A stretch of DNA of 64,000 bases from positions 496,001-560,000 of the forward strand of contig JAPFFF010000034.1 of NCBI GenBank assembly GCA_039105265.1, given 5' to 3'. Shown one piece after another: positions 11,701-21,814 of the stretch. Position 1 is the stretch's first letter; each line of letters starts with the position of its first letter. The notes beneath the pieces were generated by a model. It saw only the letters and a program-made list of their open reading frames with translations. It ran no database searches and was not told the origin of the DNA. This DNA comes from Tritrichomonas musculus. Taxonomy: Eukaryota > Parabasalia > Tritrichomonadida > Tritrichomonadidae. A program made the translations under genes and the position numbers.

Positions 11701-11815
11701 TTTTGATGGAATTGTACAAATGAATAATGACATTCCAATAGGAGTGACATCGTTAAAACAACAAAGAAACAGAATTGATCAATTTGGTAATATAACTTCA
11801 ACTCATAAACATTAA
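8798..11815 (+). CDS. DUF3447-MULE transposase fusion
   Basis: 1005-residue protein in one open frame. Residues 1-365 are a trichomonad DUF3447/ankyrin-like region closely matching the N-termini of the genes at 46342 and 25997 (ISNNHHRY, FSNSEIFDIFKSNKRILLFLIE, RKIGENDSYI, YAAFFGS, CHHNELASYI). Next is an AT-hook-like KKRGRPKGK at ~370-380. A FLYWCH/GCM-WRKY-type zinc region with C-x4-C and H-x-C follows at ~505-551. The MULE DDE domain lies at ~645-830, with TDTRF (D ~671), an HTDDS block and AVESLNAKIKR (E ~823) as probable catalytic residues. A SWIM zinc finger, CLC-x-(10)-C-I-H, is at ~916-931. It should bind the terminal repeats and catalyse cut-and-paste transposition. The DUF3447 part is unusual for a transposase and was probably captured from a host gene. 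No disabling change is seen. Confidence 0.92.
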   Translation: MDDTNSVNAVYDEIILDRMKKVQNYLLSFIDTEEDIEESYQLITDIIVNEKIYENIQEFKLMLTLITRISNNHHRYVNFFPKIEKIILDIKAEIVQNFSNSEIFDIFKSNKRILLFLIESQILIFDDYVCKQLIKEKFIITKYPQFFSPELQPFIKNDWFPPNNANNNWINEINTELPDNFYENRKIGENDSYICKLIQCDMITEFQSYIQTNQISFDEIINLSIYETNLFLIKNSIVSKLSFINYAAFFGSFKIFKFLQKNGAKITPESWLFAIHGNNFEIIHLLEEKRIKPDDKTFKQSFIESVKCHHNELASYIEKNYFNKKKVIDQNTLHQIFKYNNFAFISEDNIGSYKIFDFSMCDEIFDDFSIKKKRGRPKGKQYLDKGDNAKAKARKKKDNNIRMRQLENPILEPSTHKTFMITMPTRNSLSQEDINSLHDSAIENEMSECWSRFDIEGKFVGTNNEVTESSSDVNDINDTITIANLESHEPFQNEFIVQTILAKANKGYRLMKIETKDPSRLGFKCKSQGCFYTANFIRSEDGFHLENQTYHTCPKPVIVSTESLQKVIFENGKSSQLDAKYMAKINSKFNLLPNTINNLRIRRNYNIVFNLTREDRLASWGKLTSLIQIIRQAGGNGYIHKNNEGLIDFVGIVPNYALQFIYASIFFPVVQTDTRFQNGISKGHLYTLVTMTGDRSILPLAVAWAPSEKGDYTDLFLSLLRGHLHRIETCHTDDSRALIGSIEKVGINNLLCAWHISQHCPSKEEFLSLVKSQSPQEYNSKKNAINQSNNELKKYLDTGNKWSKISRFETDAKGDQSLSSSAVESLNAKIKRLDLKNKEPLEIFQQIYDIGFTTLQDICSQSGTLTNSAQSYLSYALAIAQHLTVFQTPVSQFKYEVFKDATEKCTVIICPDEAPICLCKFYHDTGMVCIHLLAVACQFKIDWSKWIHPRYFVSYYKSIFQHHIIYPNFDGIVQMNNDIPIGVTSLKQQRNRIDQFGNITSTHKH

Positions 11816-11978
11816 TATCACATAAACAACAATTAAATCAAAGACTTTTCAAAAACTTGCTTCTTTATTTCTAGTTTTTCATTTATTTATATAATTCATT
11901 AAAAAAGTATATTCTAAATAAAATTCAATTTTCAAATTAGATATATTATTTCAAATTAAGAATATTTATATTTATATA

Positions 11979-12856
11979 GATTCAACCGTTTGTAAAGTGT
12001 CAAAAAATTGAATAAAAATTAAAAATTAATTATTTTGTTTATTTTACTATTAAAATAATATCTCCATTATTTATTAATTCTAAAATATATCTTATAATAA
12101 AAAAATATCTATAGGGTCATGAAAGAGAATAATAGAAAGTTGACATGAAATGTTATATGAAAAATTCATAATTTATGAACCAAAAAAAGACAATTCATGT
12201 TAAATACAATAGAATAATTATTTAATTCATAAACAAAAACATATAATTCAATGATTAAATACTTGAAATTAATGAATTTTGAAAAAGATTCAAATCATAT
12301 CAAACATCAATTTTAAAAATCTATAAAGAAATATCACACATCTTTTCATGATTCATAACTGATATTTTATGGTGATAATAATATCATTTTTAATGTAAAA
12401 ATATTTTAATTCTAATCTTTATTATTTCAACTAAAAATAATAATCTAAAAAGTTGGCTTTACAATATTAATGTATTAATAAAAGCATTGGCATTGATGTT
12501 TTTTAGAAGTGAAATATGATATCTGAAGATAAAAAAAAATAACTGTCAATTCGTAGAAATAAATAAAAAAAATACTAGAACAAGATGATATGATTGCATC
12601 TGCCTTTTTTATCTAGTTTAAAATAATTGGAATTTGGATAAACTCTATTATTTAAATATTAATTGAATTTGAAATGTGAAATGAAAAATATAAGAAAAGC
12701 ATTCAATTAAAAAATCCATTCCCTTTCATGACATGATAGACAATTTTTTTCCAAAAATTAATACTTGATTATTTAGCAAATTATCTACAAAATGATAATA
12801 TTTTTATTAAAAAATATTGAAGTTTTAAAAATGTGTCACTTTTTTACGGTTGAATC
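11979..12856. mobile_element. inverted-repeat element nested in the MULE
   Basis: GATTCAACCG at 11979-11988 and its complement at 12847-12856 extend inward as imperfect inverted repeats (AAGTGT/AAGTGAC; GTCATGAAAG-GAAT at 12117 and its complement near 12720). There is no internal gene. It resembles a MITE or foldback element. I could not settle a target duplication. Confidence 0.4.
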
Positions 12857-13252
12857 CCCTATATATTTATATTTAAAATATAAATTTATTTGATTTAATC
12901 TAGTATATTTGTATTTTACAATTTTACTTGAATTAGATATTTCATTCATTTAAGGGCATCCGTCCCAAAAATGCTGTAAACTTGTCAATATTGAATAAAC
13001 TCATAGAATACATCTTTCAATACTTCCAAATTATGAAAAAGTTTAGGTCAAAAATGATGATATTTGTCCTAAAAGATCAAAAAACAATTATTTTTTTTTT
13101 TTTTTGACAGATATAATTTTACAAAAAATGATAGGGGGTGTAACGATAGAAAATTTTCAATAAATATCTATAGGATTTCCTTGAAAAGCATATAGTTAAA
13201 ATGCATATTAAAAACTATAAATAACAAATAAATTCAATTGATCAAAAGCCTA

Positions 13253-13655
13253 CCAGAAGTCGAGCATACACTTTTAAAATTTCTGAAGCTCTGTTTGAAT
13301 CATGTTTATAAAAAAACCAATATAAAAATTATTAATAAATATAAATAAATAATCATATACAAGTATATAATTAAAATATATGTTTACTATTTGAAAATAT
13401 AAAACAGAAGTCGAGATTACGCATTTTTATATTTCTGAAACTCTGTTTGATTTTTAAATAAGAGAAATATCCTTGTAAATGTATGATATTTCATAGTATA
13501 AAATATAATATATACTATTATATATATTGATAAATGATAAAATAATTCTTTATTTCATTTTTATCTTTTATTTAATTCTATAATTCTGAAATACAAAAAG
13601 TCCAAATAAACAAACAGAGCTTTTGAAAAATGAAAAGTGTATACTTGACTTCTGA
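13253..13655. mobile_element. TA-flanked MITE nested in the MULE
   Basis: Ends YCAGAAGTCRAG-ATACAC in inverted orientation, ~45 bp long, each flanked by TA (13251-13252, 13656-13657) as for Tc1/mariner-type insertion. A second same-orientation copy of the left end (CAGAAGTCGAGATTAC, ~13405-13453) lies inside, so two copies may be nested or one end duplicated. No transposase. Confidence 0.6.
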
Positions 13656-14261
13656 TAGATGAAATGAAATAAAAAATATTTTTTCTGATTCTATATTTTG
13701 TATCTATTATAAATATAAAATAAAAAAATTAATATTACAAAATAAATACGCACCTTTATTATTTATTATTTTTAAATTATATTTTATATAAAAGGAAATA
13801 AAACTTTTATTTAGTTAATAAATTATCATTAATTGCTTTTGTTTTCATTCCTAATTGAACTAATAAAGTTTTCAGAGATATTTTGTTCATTCCATCTTAA
13901 ACTTTATATAGTTTAATTTATATAAAGCTTTTCACATTGTTTTGCCGTGAAACAATTGATAATATTGTAGCTCCATATTAAAAAAAATATCATTTGATCT
14001 TATTACTTATATTCTTGTCAAATTAAACAGTTATTTGATTTAAAAAATCATTTTAATATTCTTGACTTGGAATTCTTATTTCAACAAAAACAATTATTTC
14101 CTTTTCTTGTCAGTCATTTTCTATCTCATTAAGAAATTATTGATCGATATTGGGATCATCTGGAGGTGCCAGTTCACCTATTCTATCAGCTTATAGCATT
14201 TATATGTATTTTCCATGGAATCTCCATCCCCCATTTCTACATCAGTTATTTTCGAAATAAA

Positions 14262-14711
14262 AGTAACCACGCTTATAAAAATATTTGTAATCATATTTAT
14301 AATACTTCGTTAAGCCTGTCCTTAACACTTGCACCATATAGCTCTGGCACAATCTTCGATATAAGGACGTCCATTTGTGCCGTCCATAACGTTACATTCA
14401 TGATGAAAATATTAAGAATATTAACATCAACCTCGTCTTTATCCCATAAATTGGTTTAGGTAGATTATTTGCCCTAAAATAATTTTGATAACGAGACCAT
14501 AAAACTTTTTGCTTAGAATTTTTTTGTTACCAACTTTTTGAATTATATGGACTGTTGGAGCTTTTTGAAGACTTTGTAAGGCGGGGTCCAGGGGTGGGAG
14601 CCCTTGGAGTAGTGGTAGGCTGGGGCATTTTATTTGGCCTAGCCTACGGTTCACTACTGCTATATATCTATTTTATTATTATTATGATAATTATTATAAG
14701 CGTGGTTACTT
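14262..14711. repeat. inverted-repeat segment with a GC-rich core
   Basis: AGTAACCACGCTTATAA at 14262 recurs in reverse complement at ~14695-14711. A direct repeat, TTGTGCCGTCCATAACGTTA, lies at ~14375-14394 and ~14728-14747. Between them, 14575-14645 is G-rich, unlike its surroundings. It is probably a remnant of another mobile element; the family is not recognised. Confidence 0.35.
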
Positions 14712-14891
14712 TATATTATAATTATAATTGTGCCGTCCATAACGTTAAATATTATCAAAATTAGTATACTCAAAATCATTTAATTCTATAAATCTTGTAG
14801 GACCATAAATTTCATCAATATAAGTTTTCCCTTTTATAATATTGGTTCTAATCATCATCACTAAATATTCTTTCTTGTTAAAAATAAAATC

Positions 14892-15540
14892 TTAATAAAA
14901 TTCTAAACCAAATTCTTTTGTTGAAGTATTATCTGAATAAAAAATGTTATCTATCGTTTGGTCATCACAAAGTGTAAATACATAATAAAAATGCTTCCAC
15001 AAATTATTCTCCATTTCATCTAATTTTGTCTTTAATGTTTCATAATTATTATTGCTCTTGTTTTTTACTAAGTTTTTTACATATTTCACGATAGCTATAT
15101 CTGGGTCTTGAGCTATATCTATTCCAGGTATGCTAAAGTGCTTAATATACGTAATACTTGATGGATCATTACCTTATACAGAATCATTTTCTTAAGTTCT
15201 AATGCATTATGAAACAAGTCCTGTGTTATTTTTTATACCTATAACAAATCTATAACATCGCATTTATATACATCTCTAAGATTAATATCCTTTATAAATG
15301 TAAATATTTTGGGTTCAAGTATGTTAGCATAATCAGAATCGTCAAATTCTATCGTAAAAACTTTTTCTCTAGCAACAGTGATAAGATCTTTGCTAAGATT
15401 GCTGCCAGTTAAGTCTTTGTCAAACATTATCTCTGGACAAGGTTCAAGTTTAAGGTTTTGATTGCTACACATAATAAATATCGTGATACCTATCACTGTT
15501 GTTGCCTGTAGCAACCACCAAATCCTAAATTTTGATTCTT
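14892..15540 (-). pseudogene. decayed coding relic, unknown family
   Basis: Two minus-strand open stretches with protein-like composition (one with VFTIEFDDSDYANILEPK, the other with a Lys/Asn-rich helix) appear to be pieces of one former gene, with a few breaks. I do not recognise it. It may be the remains of a larger mobile element that landed in the MULE. Confidence 0.3.
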
Positions 15541-15848
15541 TCCCTCATTTTTTCACTCATTTTAGCATTTTTTTAAAGCACGAGGCATATCAACTTTTTC
15601 TCTAAAAAATATAACCAACATAACCTTTCAATTAAAAGAAAAAGTAAATTAAAATGAAGAAGTGGTTATTATTTTGTCATATGATATGGTTAATATGCGA
15701 ATTTAAACAACTCATATAATAGCATTATGAATATGATAATTCAAACTTTTTAAAAATAATCCATTTTCATTGAAGCATTGTTCATGAAAAAGTGAGCGAA
15801 ATTAAATTCAATTAATCTAGCTCTCAAAAAGTTGCTACTGGAAATTCG

Positions 15849-15957
15849 TAAAATTCTCGATCTCTGAAATCGATCTCGAGAATCAGTGCGTATTTATGTA
15901 TCGATATCGAAAAGTCAATCAATTATCAATCTCGAGAATCGGAAAATAACAAGCCTA
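15849..15957. repeat. fragment of the hAT-like MITE seen whole at 53506-53983
   Basis: The segment ending AAAATAACAAGCCTA reads, in reverse complement, like the first ~110 bp of the element at 53506, with the same ATCGATATCGAAAAGTCAAT core. Only one end is present. Confidence 0.6.
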
Positions 15958-18719
15958 CTTGTCATTTTAGAAAAAGAATAAAATTATTAGACAAATTTGA
16001 AGAATTATAATCATTTAAGTTGTCAAAATAATTAAAAATATCTTATTTATTATATTTATATTTATTAAATTTACTTTGGAATAACAAATCGAAACTCTAG
16101 ATGTTAGCATTTATCTTATCATAAAAATTGAATAAAGGGTTTCATTAAAGAAAATTATAATTTTATTTTTTAAACATTGACACTTATGATTTCTTCATTA
16201 AAATTACATTTTATGTTAATTTTCAGATTTTATATCAATTATTTCCAAAAGGTTTAATTTTCTTTTCAATATATGTTTTAATTTATTTAATGTCATAAAA
16301 ATTCCACACTGGAGATTTAAGTTTTTTTATACAGTTTAAAATGATTCCCTTCTTGAAAATTTCCAGTGGAAATGAAAAAGTTTAATAAAAAAGTTTTCAA
16401 ATATCTCAATGATTTGAACTGAAATTTGAATTTCATAATGTTGTTATTATATAATAACGTTTATATATATATATTATAGACCATTTTCGCATATTTTATT
16501 TCAATTTTGAGAAAAAGATCTTGAAATTACCTCTATTAAAAGAAGCACCACTTTAGAGGTTATTGAAAATCGTTTCGACTTCATATTGAAATATTATATA
16601 GTATATTGGTTTTTAAGCAAACTTTATATGGACCAGAAAAGAATCTATCGTTTTAAAAAAATCCAAGTTATCAAAAAGTTTAACTTTTCAGAACTAACGT
16701 ACGAATTTTAATTCTAAACGTTTTTACATGTTTGATAGAAGTTGTGTAAAATCACAGAAATAAATCGATTTACCGACAAATGAAAGAAAAATATCAAAGT
16801 ATAAAAATAATTCAAAAAGTTGACAAATTGAAGAGGAGAGTTAACTTATTGAATGGGCTATTTTTTCTCGTTGTTTGCCTTTTTTTGCGTTATATAATTA
16901 ATAAATTCAAAATTTTATTTTATTTATAAATAATATAATAATATTTATATATAAATATTACTTTTATGATTTGATTAAGGGCAATCGATGAAATTTGGAG
17001 ATTCTCAATTTCAAATAATTCAAGATAGACCATATGATGATTTAAAAGTATCTGCTAATATAATTAGAATAAACCATGCGAGACTCAATATTTTTACAAA
17101 ATGGCTGAGATATAATCAGTTTTTTGAAATAATTACTGATGCTATTAAATCAAATATTGTCCCAAATTCAACATACCAAATCATTCGAAAACAATATATT
17201 AGATATATATGCGTATATTAAATCTATTTATTCGACTAAATCTCAAATCACAACTACCAATTTTATATTAGAGTCATGATAAGTTACACTCGATCATTAG
17301 TTTTATGCATTCTCCCAAGCAAATATATAAATTGATTTAAAATACCTTATGAGTAATTATTTTTTAAAACTATATATATGATTAAATATACAAGAATATT
17401 TAAAAAATATTAATATCCCATCAAGAAAAATTTGTAAAACGATAAAACTTAAATTTGAAAAGAAAAAATTGAGAGAAAAAAATATTTGAATAGGCATTCA
17501 AATTAGATTTATTTTGAATAAAACATTTTTATCTCAATAATATAAATAAATTATAGAGATATTTTAGATAAAAAAACTATTATATATTATATAAAATATT
17601 ATATGTACTTATGAAAAATACAAACAAATTATACTATGAGTTTTTGTGTTAAAAATTTGCACTACTCAATTTTTTTTTTTATTCATTTTTAATTCTGAAT
17701 TTACTTATGTGCTTAGTTATTTTGGAAATGAAATTTCCCTATATTAAAGATGATAGTCTATTTTATTATTAAAATTTAATAATTAAAAATCATAGAACCT
17801 CTAAACATCATTAAAATTCATAAATATCGCAATTAATTGATTTATTCAGCTGATAAATAATTATATTTGCTTGATATGATTTTATATAACAACTATTTGT
17901 TATTATTCCCCCGAAAACTTTGATTTTTAATGAACATAAATATTCATGCAATTATTTCCATTTCAACTCCAAAATGAAAATAATATATTTAATATGCTTT
18001 ATTAAATAAATATATATTAAAAAAATTATATTTTGTAATAACAATTCCTTATTAAAAAAACATTAATTATAATATAATAGAATTATTAACACCAATCGTC
18101 GACAAAATAAAATATTAATGTAAATAAACACTCAACAGAAAGGATTATTCCCCAGGATTTCAAAAATAAAAAATGCGATATGGAATTTTATAAGTCTACT
18201 ATAAATTTTATTTAAAAGACATAATATCATTTTATCATTTAGCACTAAAATAGAATGTCAAAACCATTAATCTACAAGTCCTTTGGATGATCAAAAAAAA
18301 TATCATTAGTCATTAATTTCATCACACTTGAAATAATTATGTAATGTATCATTAAGGATTATTTTAACTAATATAAATAATCAATATATTTAAAAAATAT
18401 TGTTTTTTCTTGTTCTTATAATAAGATATAAATGCTTTTTTAAGGCTTCTTAACGTACGAAAAACGGTTACCCTTGCTCCTTTCTCGATTATAAAATAGG
18501 TTATTTTACAACTTATATTGATAATTATCCACTTAAAAATTTAGTAATCTTTATTCCACATAATGTATTTATGAATATTTTTGTTTTCAAACAATATCTA
18601 TTAAAAAACTATTTTAATTAAATACTTATTTATTATGCAGCAAAATTTAGTATTATATATTATATAACATCTAATTTAGATTTAAATATTATTATTATAC
18701 AAAGCTAATATTAAGATAT

Positions 18720-20627
18720 TTTGATTTTATATAATTATTTTACTTTCCTACTTTTTCTATGTCAATAATTCTTAATCTTCATTCAATAAAAACATCACAA
18801 AAAGTTGCCGATAAAAGGCATTATCTCAAAAAATTGATTTAAAATATTCATCAACTGATATAAACTTTTCTCAAAATTACAAATAATTATTGAAAAATTT
18901 AAATAAGTTATAGAAAAAAAAAAATAATTTTAAAATGTTGATATATCAAAATATGATATAGATTTTTCTAGTAAAAACAATTTATATACTACTCAAATAT
19001 ATTCCAAATAATATAAAAATCAAAATACTTTAAATAAATACAGTAATATATCTTGATTTAATACCAAATACGTTTATAATAAGTTTTGATTTAATCATAA
19101 TCTTCATTTTTCTACATCAAAAAAATAAAATAAGAAAAAATGATTTACATATTTTCTAATATTGATTCACATATATATATTTTAATATGTTTTTGTTAGC
19201 AATTTACTGATTGGTTTATGAATATTATAGAATAATCGTATATATTCAGAGGGTTTTTTATAACGTTTAAAGCTAGTATAATATGTAAAAAATGATAAAG
19301 AATATTATTCGAGGAGATTTTCTATCTATTTCAACAATGAACCAAGAAAATTAAATTATTAGATATAAATCGCTGATCTAAAAATATACGAATTAGCATT
19401 TTATATCGCAAAGTTCGACGTAAAACTCAATTGTCTACAATGTCCTGGTACTTACAAACTTTTTTCTCGTGGAGTTTGTTGCGATTAAATTAGATATTAT
19501 ATTTGAAAAAGGAATTTTGGGATAAAAATTGCGTCATTGTAATCTCCACGGAACCCCGATTAATATATATTTTTTTCGGCTTCTTACTCTATAAATGCTG
19601 CAGCGCTTAACATTTTGGAATTTTTTAATGATATGTTTTTGAGAGGAAAAATGATACTAAATATTTTTTCTTTATCAATTGGAGATAAAGGTCTTACAAC
19701 TAAATTGAATAAAAAATAAAATTAAATAAATTTATATTTATCTTAATAAATAATTTAATTAATAATTATAATATATAATTTATATATTTTATATCCAATA
19801 TTATAAAATGTAATGGTTGAAATAAAGACTTTAATTAAAATTCAATATATATCGATTTCTTATATATTTGCATCATTTAAAAAATATAGATGTCATTTGA
19901 ATGGATATACTATGTGTTATAAAAATAATATTTTACTTTTTGACGAAATCCTTCATTAATTGAAATATTAAACTTTTTATATTTATGAAACCAATCAACT
20001 AAATCTGCATTTTTAGAAAAAACTGACATTTGATTTAGAATGAAATTCAAATATATTAGAAAGTAAATGCATATAAATAAAATTGTATTCGTCATTTGGC
20101 TCCTGTAACGTCCAATTTTTTTAAAATCATCATTTAATAATTCAACAAATTCAATTTTTCTGCATTTTTAGCTAAAAAATGAATTTTTTTTTTTTCAATA
20201 ATAATAACTATTTTTATATAACAATTAATGTTTTACAAGCATATAAAAAGATATCAAAAGAATTAATGATTAAAATAAATTATATAAAAAGTTATCGCTA
20301 TTCTAAATTTTTATAAAGTGTTATAAAATTCTTATCAAAAATAATTAAAATAAATTGAGATAAAATACTCAAATTTATTTTCTGAAGAAAATTTAATATA
20401 TACTTATATCCTTTTAGTTTTTATTTTAATTTGAATTTTGTACGATGCAAATATTTATAAAAGTGATTATTATTATTATAATAAAATATAATTAGTTTAA
20501 ACAAACCAATCATTGAGTTTTACTGTTAAAATTCAGTTGTACGACCTTTTTGGAGATATTATTTTTTTTACCTTTTCAATTTTTGATAACTTAAGTGAAA
20601 AATTGAGTACTTAGGTGAAATAAACCC
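18720..20627 (-). repeat. right terminal inverted repeat of the MULE, split by an insertion
   Basis: Reverse complement of 5611-6649, interrupted at 19688-20551 by a smaller element. Without the 871 inserted bases it is ~1,037 bp, nearly the same length as the left copy. Confidence 0.9.
19688..20551. mobile_element. 864-bp non-autonomous DNA transposon inside the MULE repeat
   Basis: Interrupts the right MULE repeat exactly at GGAGATA, which is present once in the left repeat and duplicated here (19681-19687 and 20552-20558). The element's ends are inverted: AAGGTCTTACAACT-AATT on the left, and the reverse complement of AAAGGTCGTACAACTGAATT on the right. No transposase is seen; a 61-codon minus-strand frame at 19910-20095 is probably chance. 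A ~40-bp stretch at ~20337-20376 recurs at ~52718-52757. It is younger than the MULE insertion or moved with it. Confidence 0.75.
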
Positions 20628-20636
20628 GTACTGGTA
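20628..20636 (+). repeat. MULE target-site duplication, right copy
   Basis: GTACTGGTA, identical to 5602-5610. Its last two bases also serve as the left TA of the adjoining MITE. Confidence 0.9.
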
Positions 20637-21011
20637 TAGCATTTTTCATCTCACTTTGCAGTATAGAAAATTGTGGGGATTTCGTTATGGTTTAAGTCAA
20701 AATTGAGCCGATTATTTTGATTATTTGGTGTTTTCGTAGATAAAAGAAAAATTGTTTTTTTCAAATATATTTATTTCATTTTATAAATTAAATAAATCCT
20801 TGCTATATCATGAAATATACTTTTATTTGTGTGTTAATTCTAATTTTAAATAAATATTATGAAATAAACTTTTATTTATCAAGATAGATTTCTTAAGGAA
20901 TTTTACTACATTCAAATCCCAATTTAATTCAAATAAACAGCTCAATTTTGAATCAAACTGCAACGAATTTCACTCAATTTTCTATACTGCAAGGTGAGCT
21001 GAAAAATACTG
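20637..21011. mobile_element. 375-bp TA-flanked MITE
   Basis: Inverted ends YAGYATTTTTCA-CTCAC-TTGCAGTATAGAAAATTG (split here at mismatches), extending ~70 bp imperfectly, flanked by TA at 20635-20636 and 21012-21013. The size and TA duplication fit a mariner-derived MITE. It appears to have entered the ankyrin gene before the MULE did. No coding potential. Confidence 0.65.
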
Positions 21012-21477
21012 TAATTCTGATCAAAACCCAATTTTTCGAATTTTTGAGAACAATATATATATTTTATTCTCTGAAAAAGTTTTAATTCGATTCCAACTTA
21101 CTATTTATAAATTATCATTACATCTCCCAAATGATAATTGATATTTTGACACAAATAATTATTAGAATTGATTATTAGTTTTAAAAAATATCAAATTTGA
21201 CATCAATCATCAAAATAATAAGATATCTTCCCATATTATTTTTTTTTGAGTATCAATATTTAAAATTAACAACCTTTAATTGTTAACTTATGTATTTTTA
21301 AACTAAAAATATAAATTAACAATCGTTAATTCATCTTTTTTTTTTACCAATAAAAATTGATAACAGATAATTATTATTCAATTTCCACACAAAAATTCAG
21401 AGTTTATATTGAAAATATTTTCAATTAAAAATCAATTTTTTGAATTAGAATTGAATAAAAACAGTTTCCATTACTAC

Positions 21478-21557
21478 AAACCACATTCATAAATCGATGT
21501 TTCTCAAATAACGGTTTTATTTATTCTCAAACCACATTCATAAATTGATGTTTCTCA
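21478..21557 (+). repeat. two-copy direct repeat upstream of the Myb gene
   Basis: A 29-bp unit (AAACCACATTCATAAAT, then YGATGTTTCTCA) occurs at 21478-21506 and 21529-21557. AACGG, a core Myb site, sits between the copies at 21510-21514. Confidence 0.6.
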
Positions 21558-21787
21558 TCAGGATAATATAAAAGGACTATTATTAGAATGAAATTATGGC
21601 CTTAATTTTTATAGGCCAAATTTAGGTAAAAAATTCAATAGATAATTATCTATTTTTGAATGCCAACAATATCCAACTTTTATTTTTTGAATTGCTAAAA
21701 CTCAGTTTTGAATAATAAAAAAATATTAAACCCTATTAAAATTTAATTTTTAAATTCAAAATTTAATATATTAATTTCCTTTCAAAA

Positions 21788-21793
21788 TCATTT
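21788..21793 (+). promoter_or_regulatory. initiator-like TCATTT before the Myb ATG
   Basis: TCATTT starts 27 bases before the ATG at 21815, matching the trichomonad initiator pattern. Confidence 0.35.
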
Positions 21794-21814
21794 AATTTTT
21801 TCTTTAATAAAGAG

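Larger units (their letters stand above)
11816..18719. other. MULE interior downstream of the transposase, mostly non-coding
   Basis: About 7 kb, very AT-rich. It holds three inverted-repeat elements (11979-12856, 13253-13655, 14262-14711), a decayed minus-strand coding relic (14892-15540) and a fragment of a hAT-like MITE (15849-15957). A 77-codon frame at 16988-17221 has no recognisable features. The rest shows nothing I can name. Confidence 0.5.
5611..20627 (+). mobile_element. 15-kb Mutator-like DNA transposon (MULE)
   Basis: A complete-looking class II element of 15,017 bp. Its ends, GGGACTATTTCACC on the left and the reverse complement of GGGTTTATTTCACC on the right, lie directly inside a perfect 9-bp duplication, GTACTGGTA. 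The terminal inverted repeats are ~1.04 kb and nearly identical once a later 871-bp insertion (864-bp element plus its duplicated 7 bp) is removed from the right one. The one large gene, 8798-11815, is a MULE transposase. About 7 kb of non-coding DNA after it holds nested smaller elements and decayed fragments. The element interrupted the 3' end of an ankyrin gene. With an intact transposase, near-identical inverted repeats and a clean duplication it looks young and possibly still mobile. Confidence 0.9.
21012..21814. other. upstream region of the Myb gene
   Basis: Starts with up to 23 codons that may be the old 3' end of the ankyrin gene (frame open to a TAA near 21081). The rest is AT-rich promoter space with a two-copy direct repeat (21478-21557). 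Confidence 0.4.

Noticed and set aside
14560-14660. tRNA or other small RNA in the G-rich core
   Set aside because: No cloverleaf, no A/B box pair and no T-run terminator in place.
16988-17221. 77-codon open frame in the MULE
   Set aside because: No similarity I recognise and no composition change against its surroundings; could be chance.
5611-20627. Polinton/Maverick interpretation of the 15-kb element
   Set aside because: The 9-bp duplication and a MULE-type DDE transposase with SWIM finger point to Mutator; no DNA polymerase B, integrase, capsid or packaging ATPase frame was seen.
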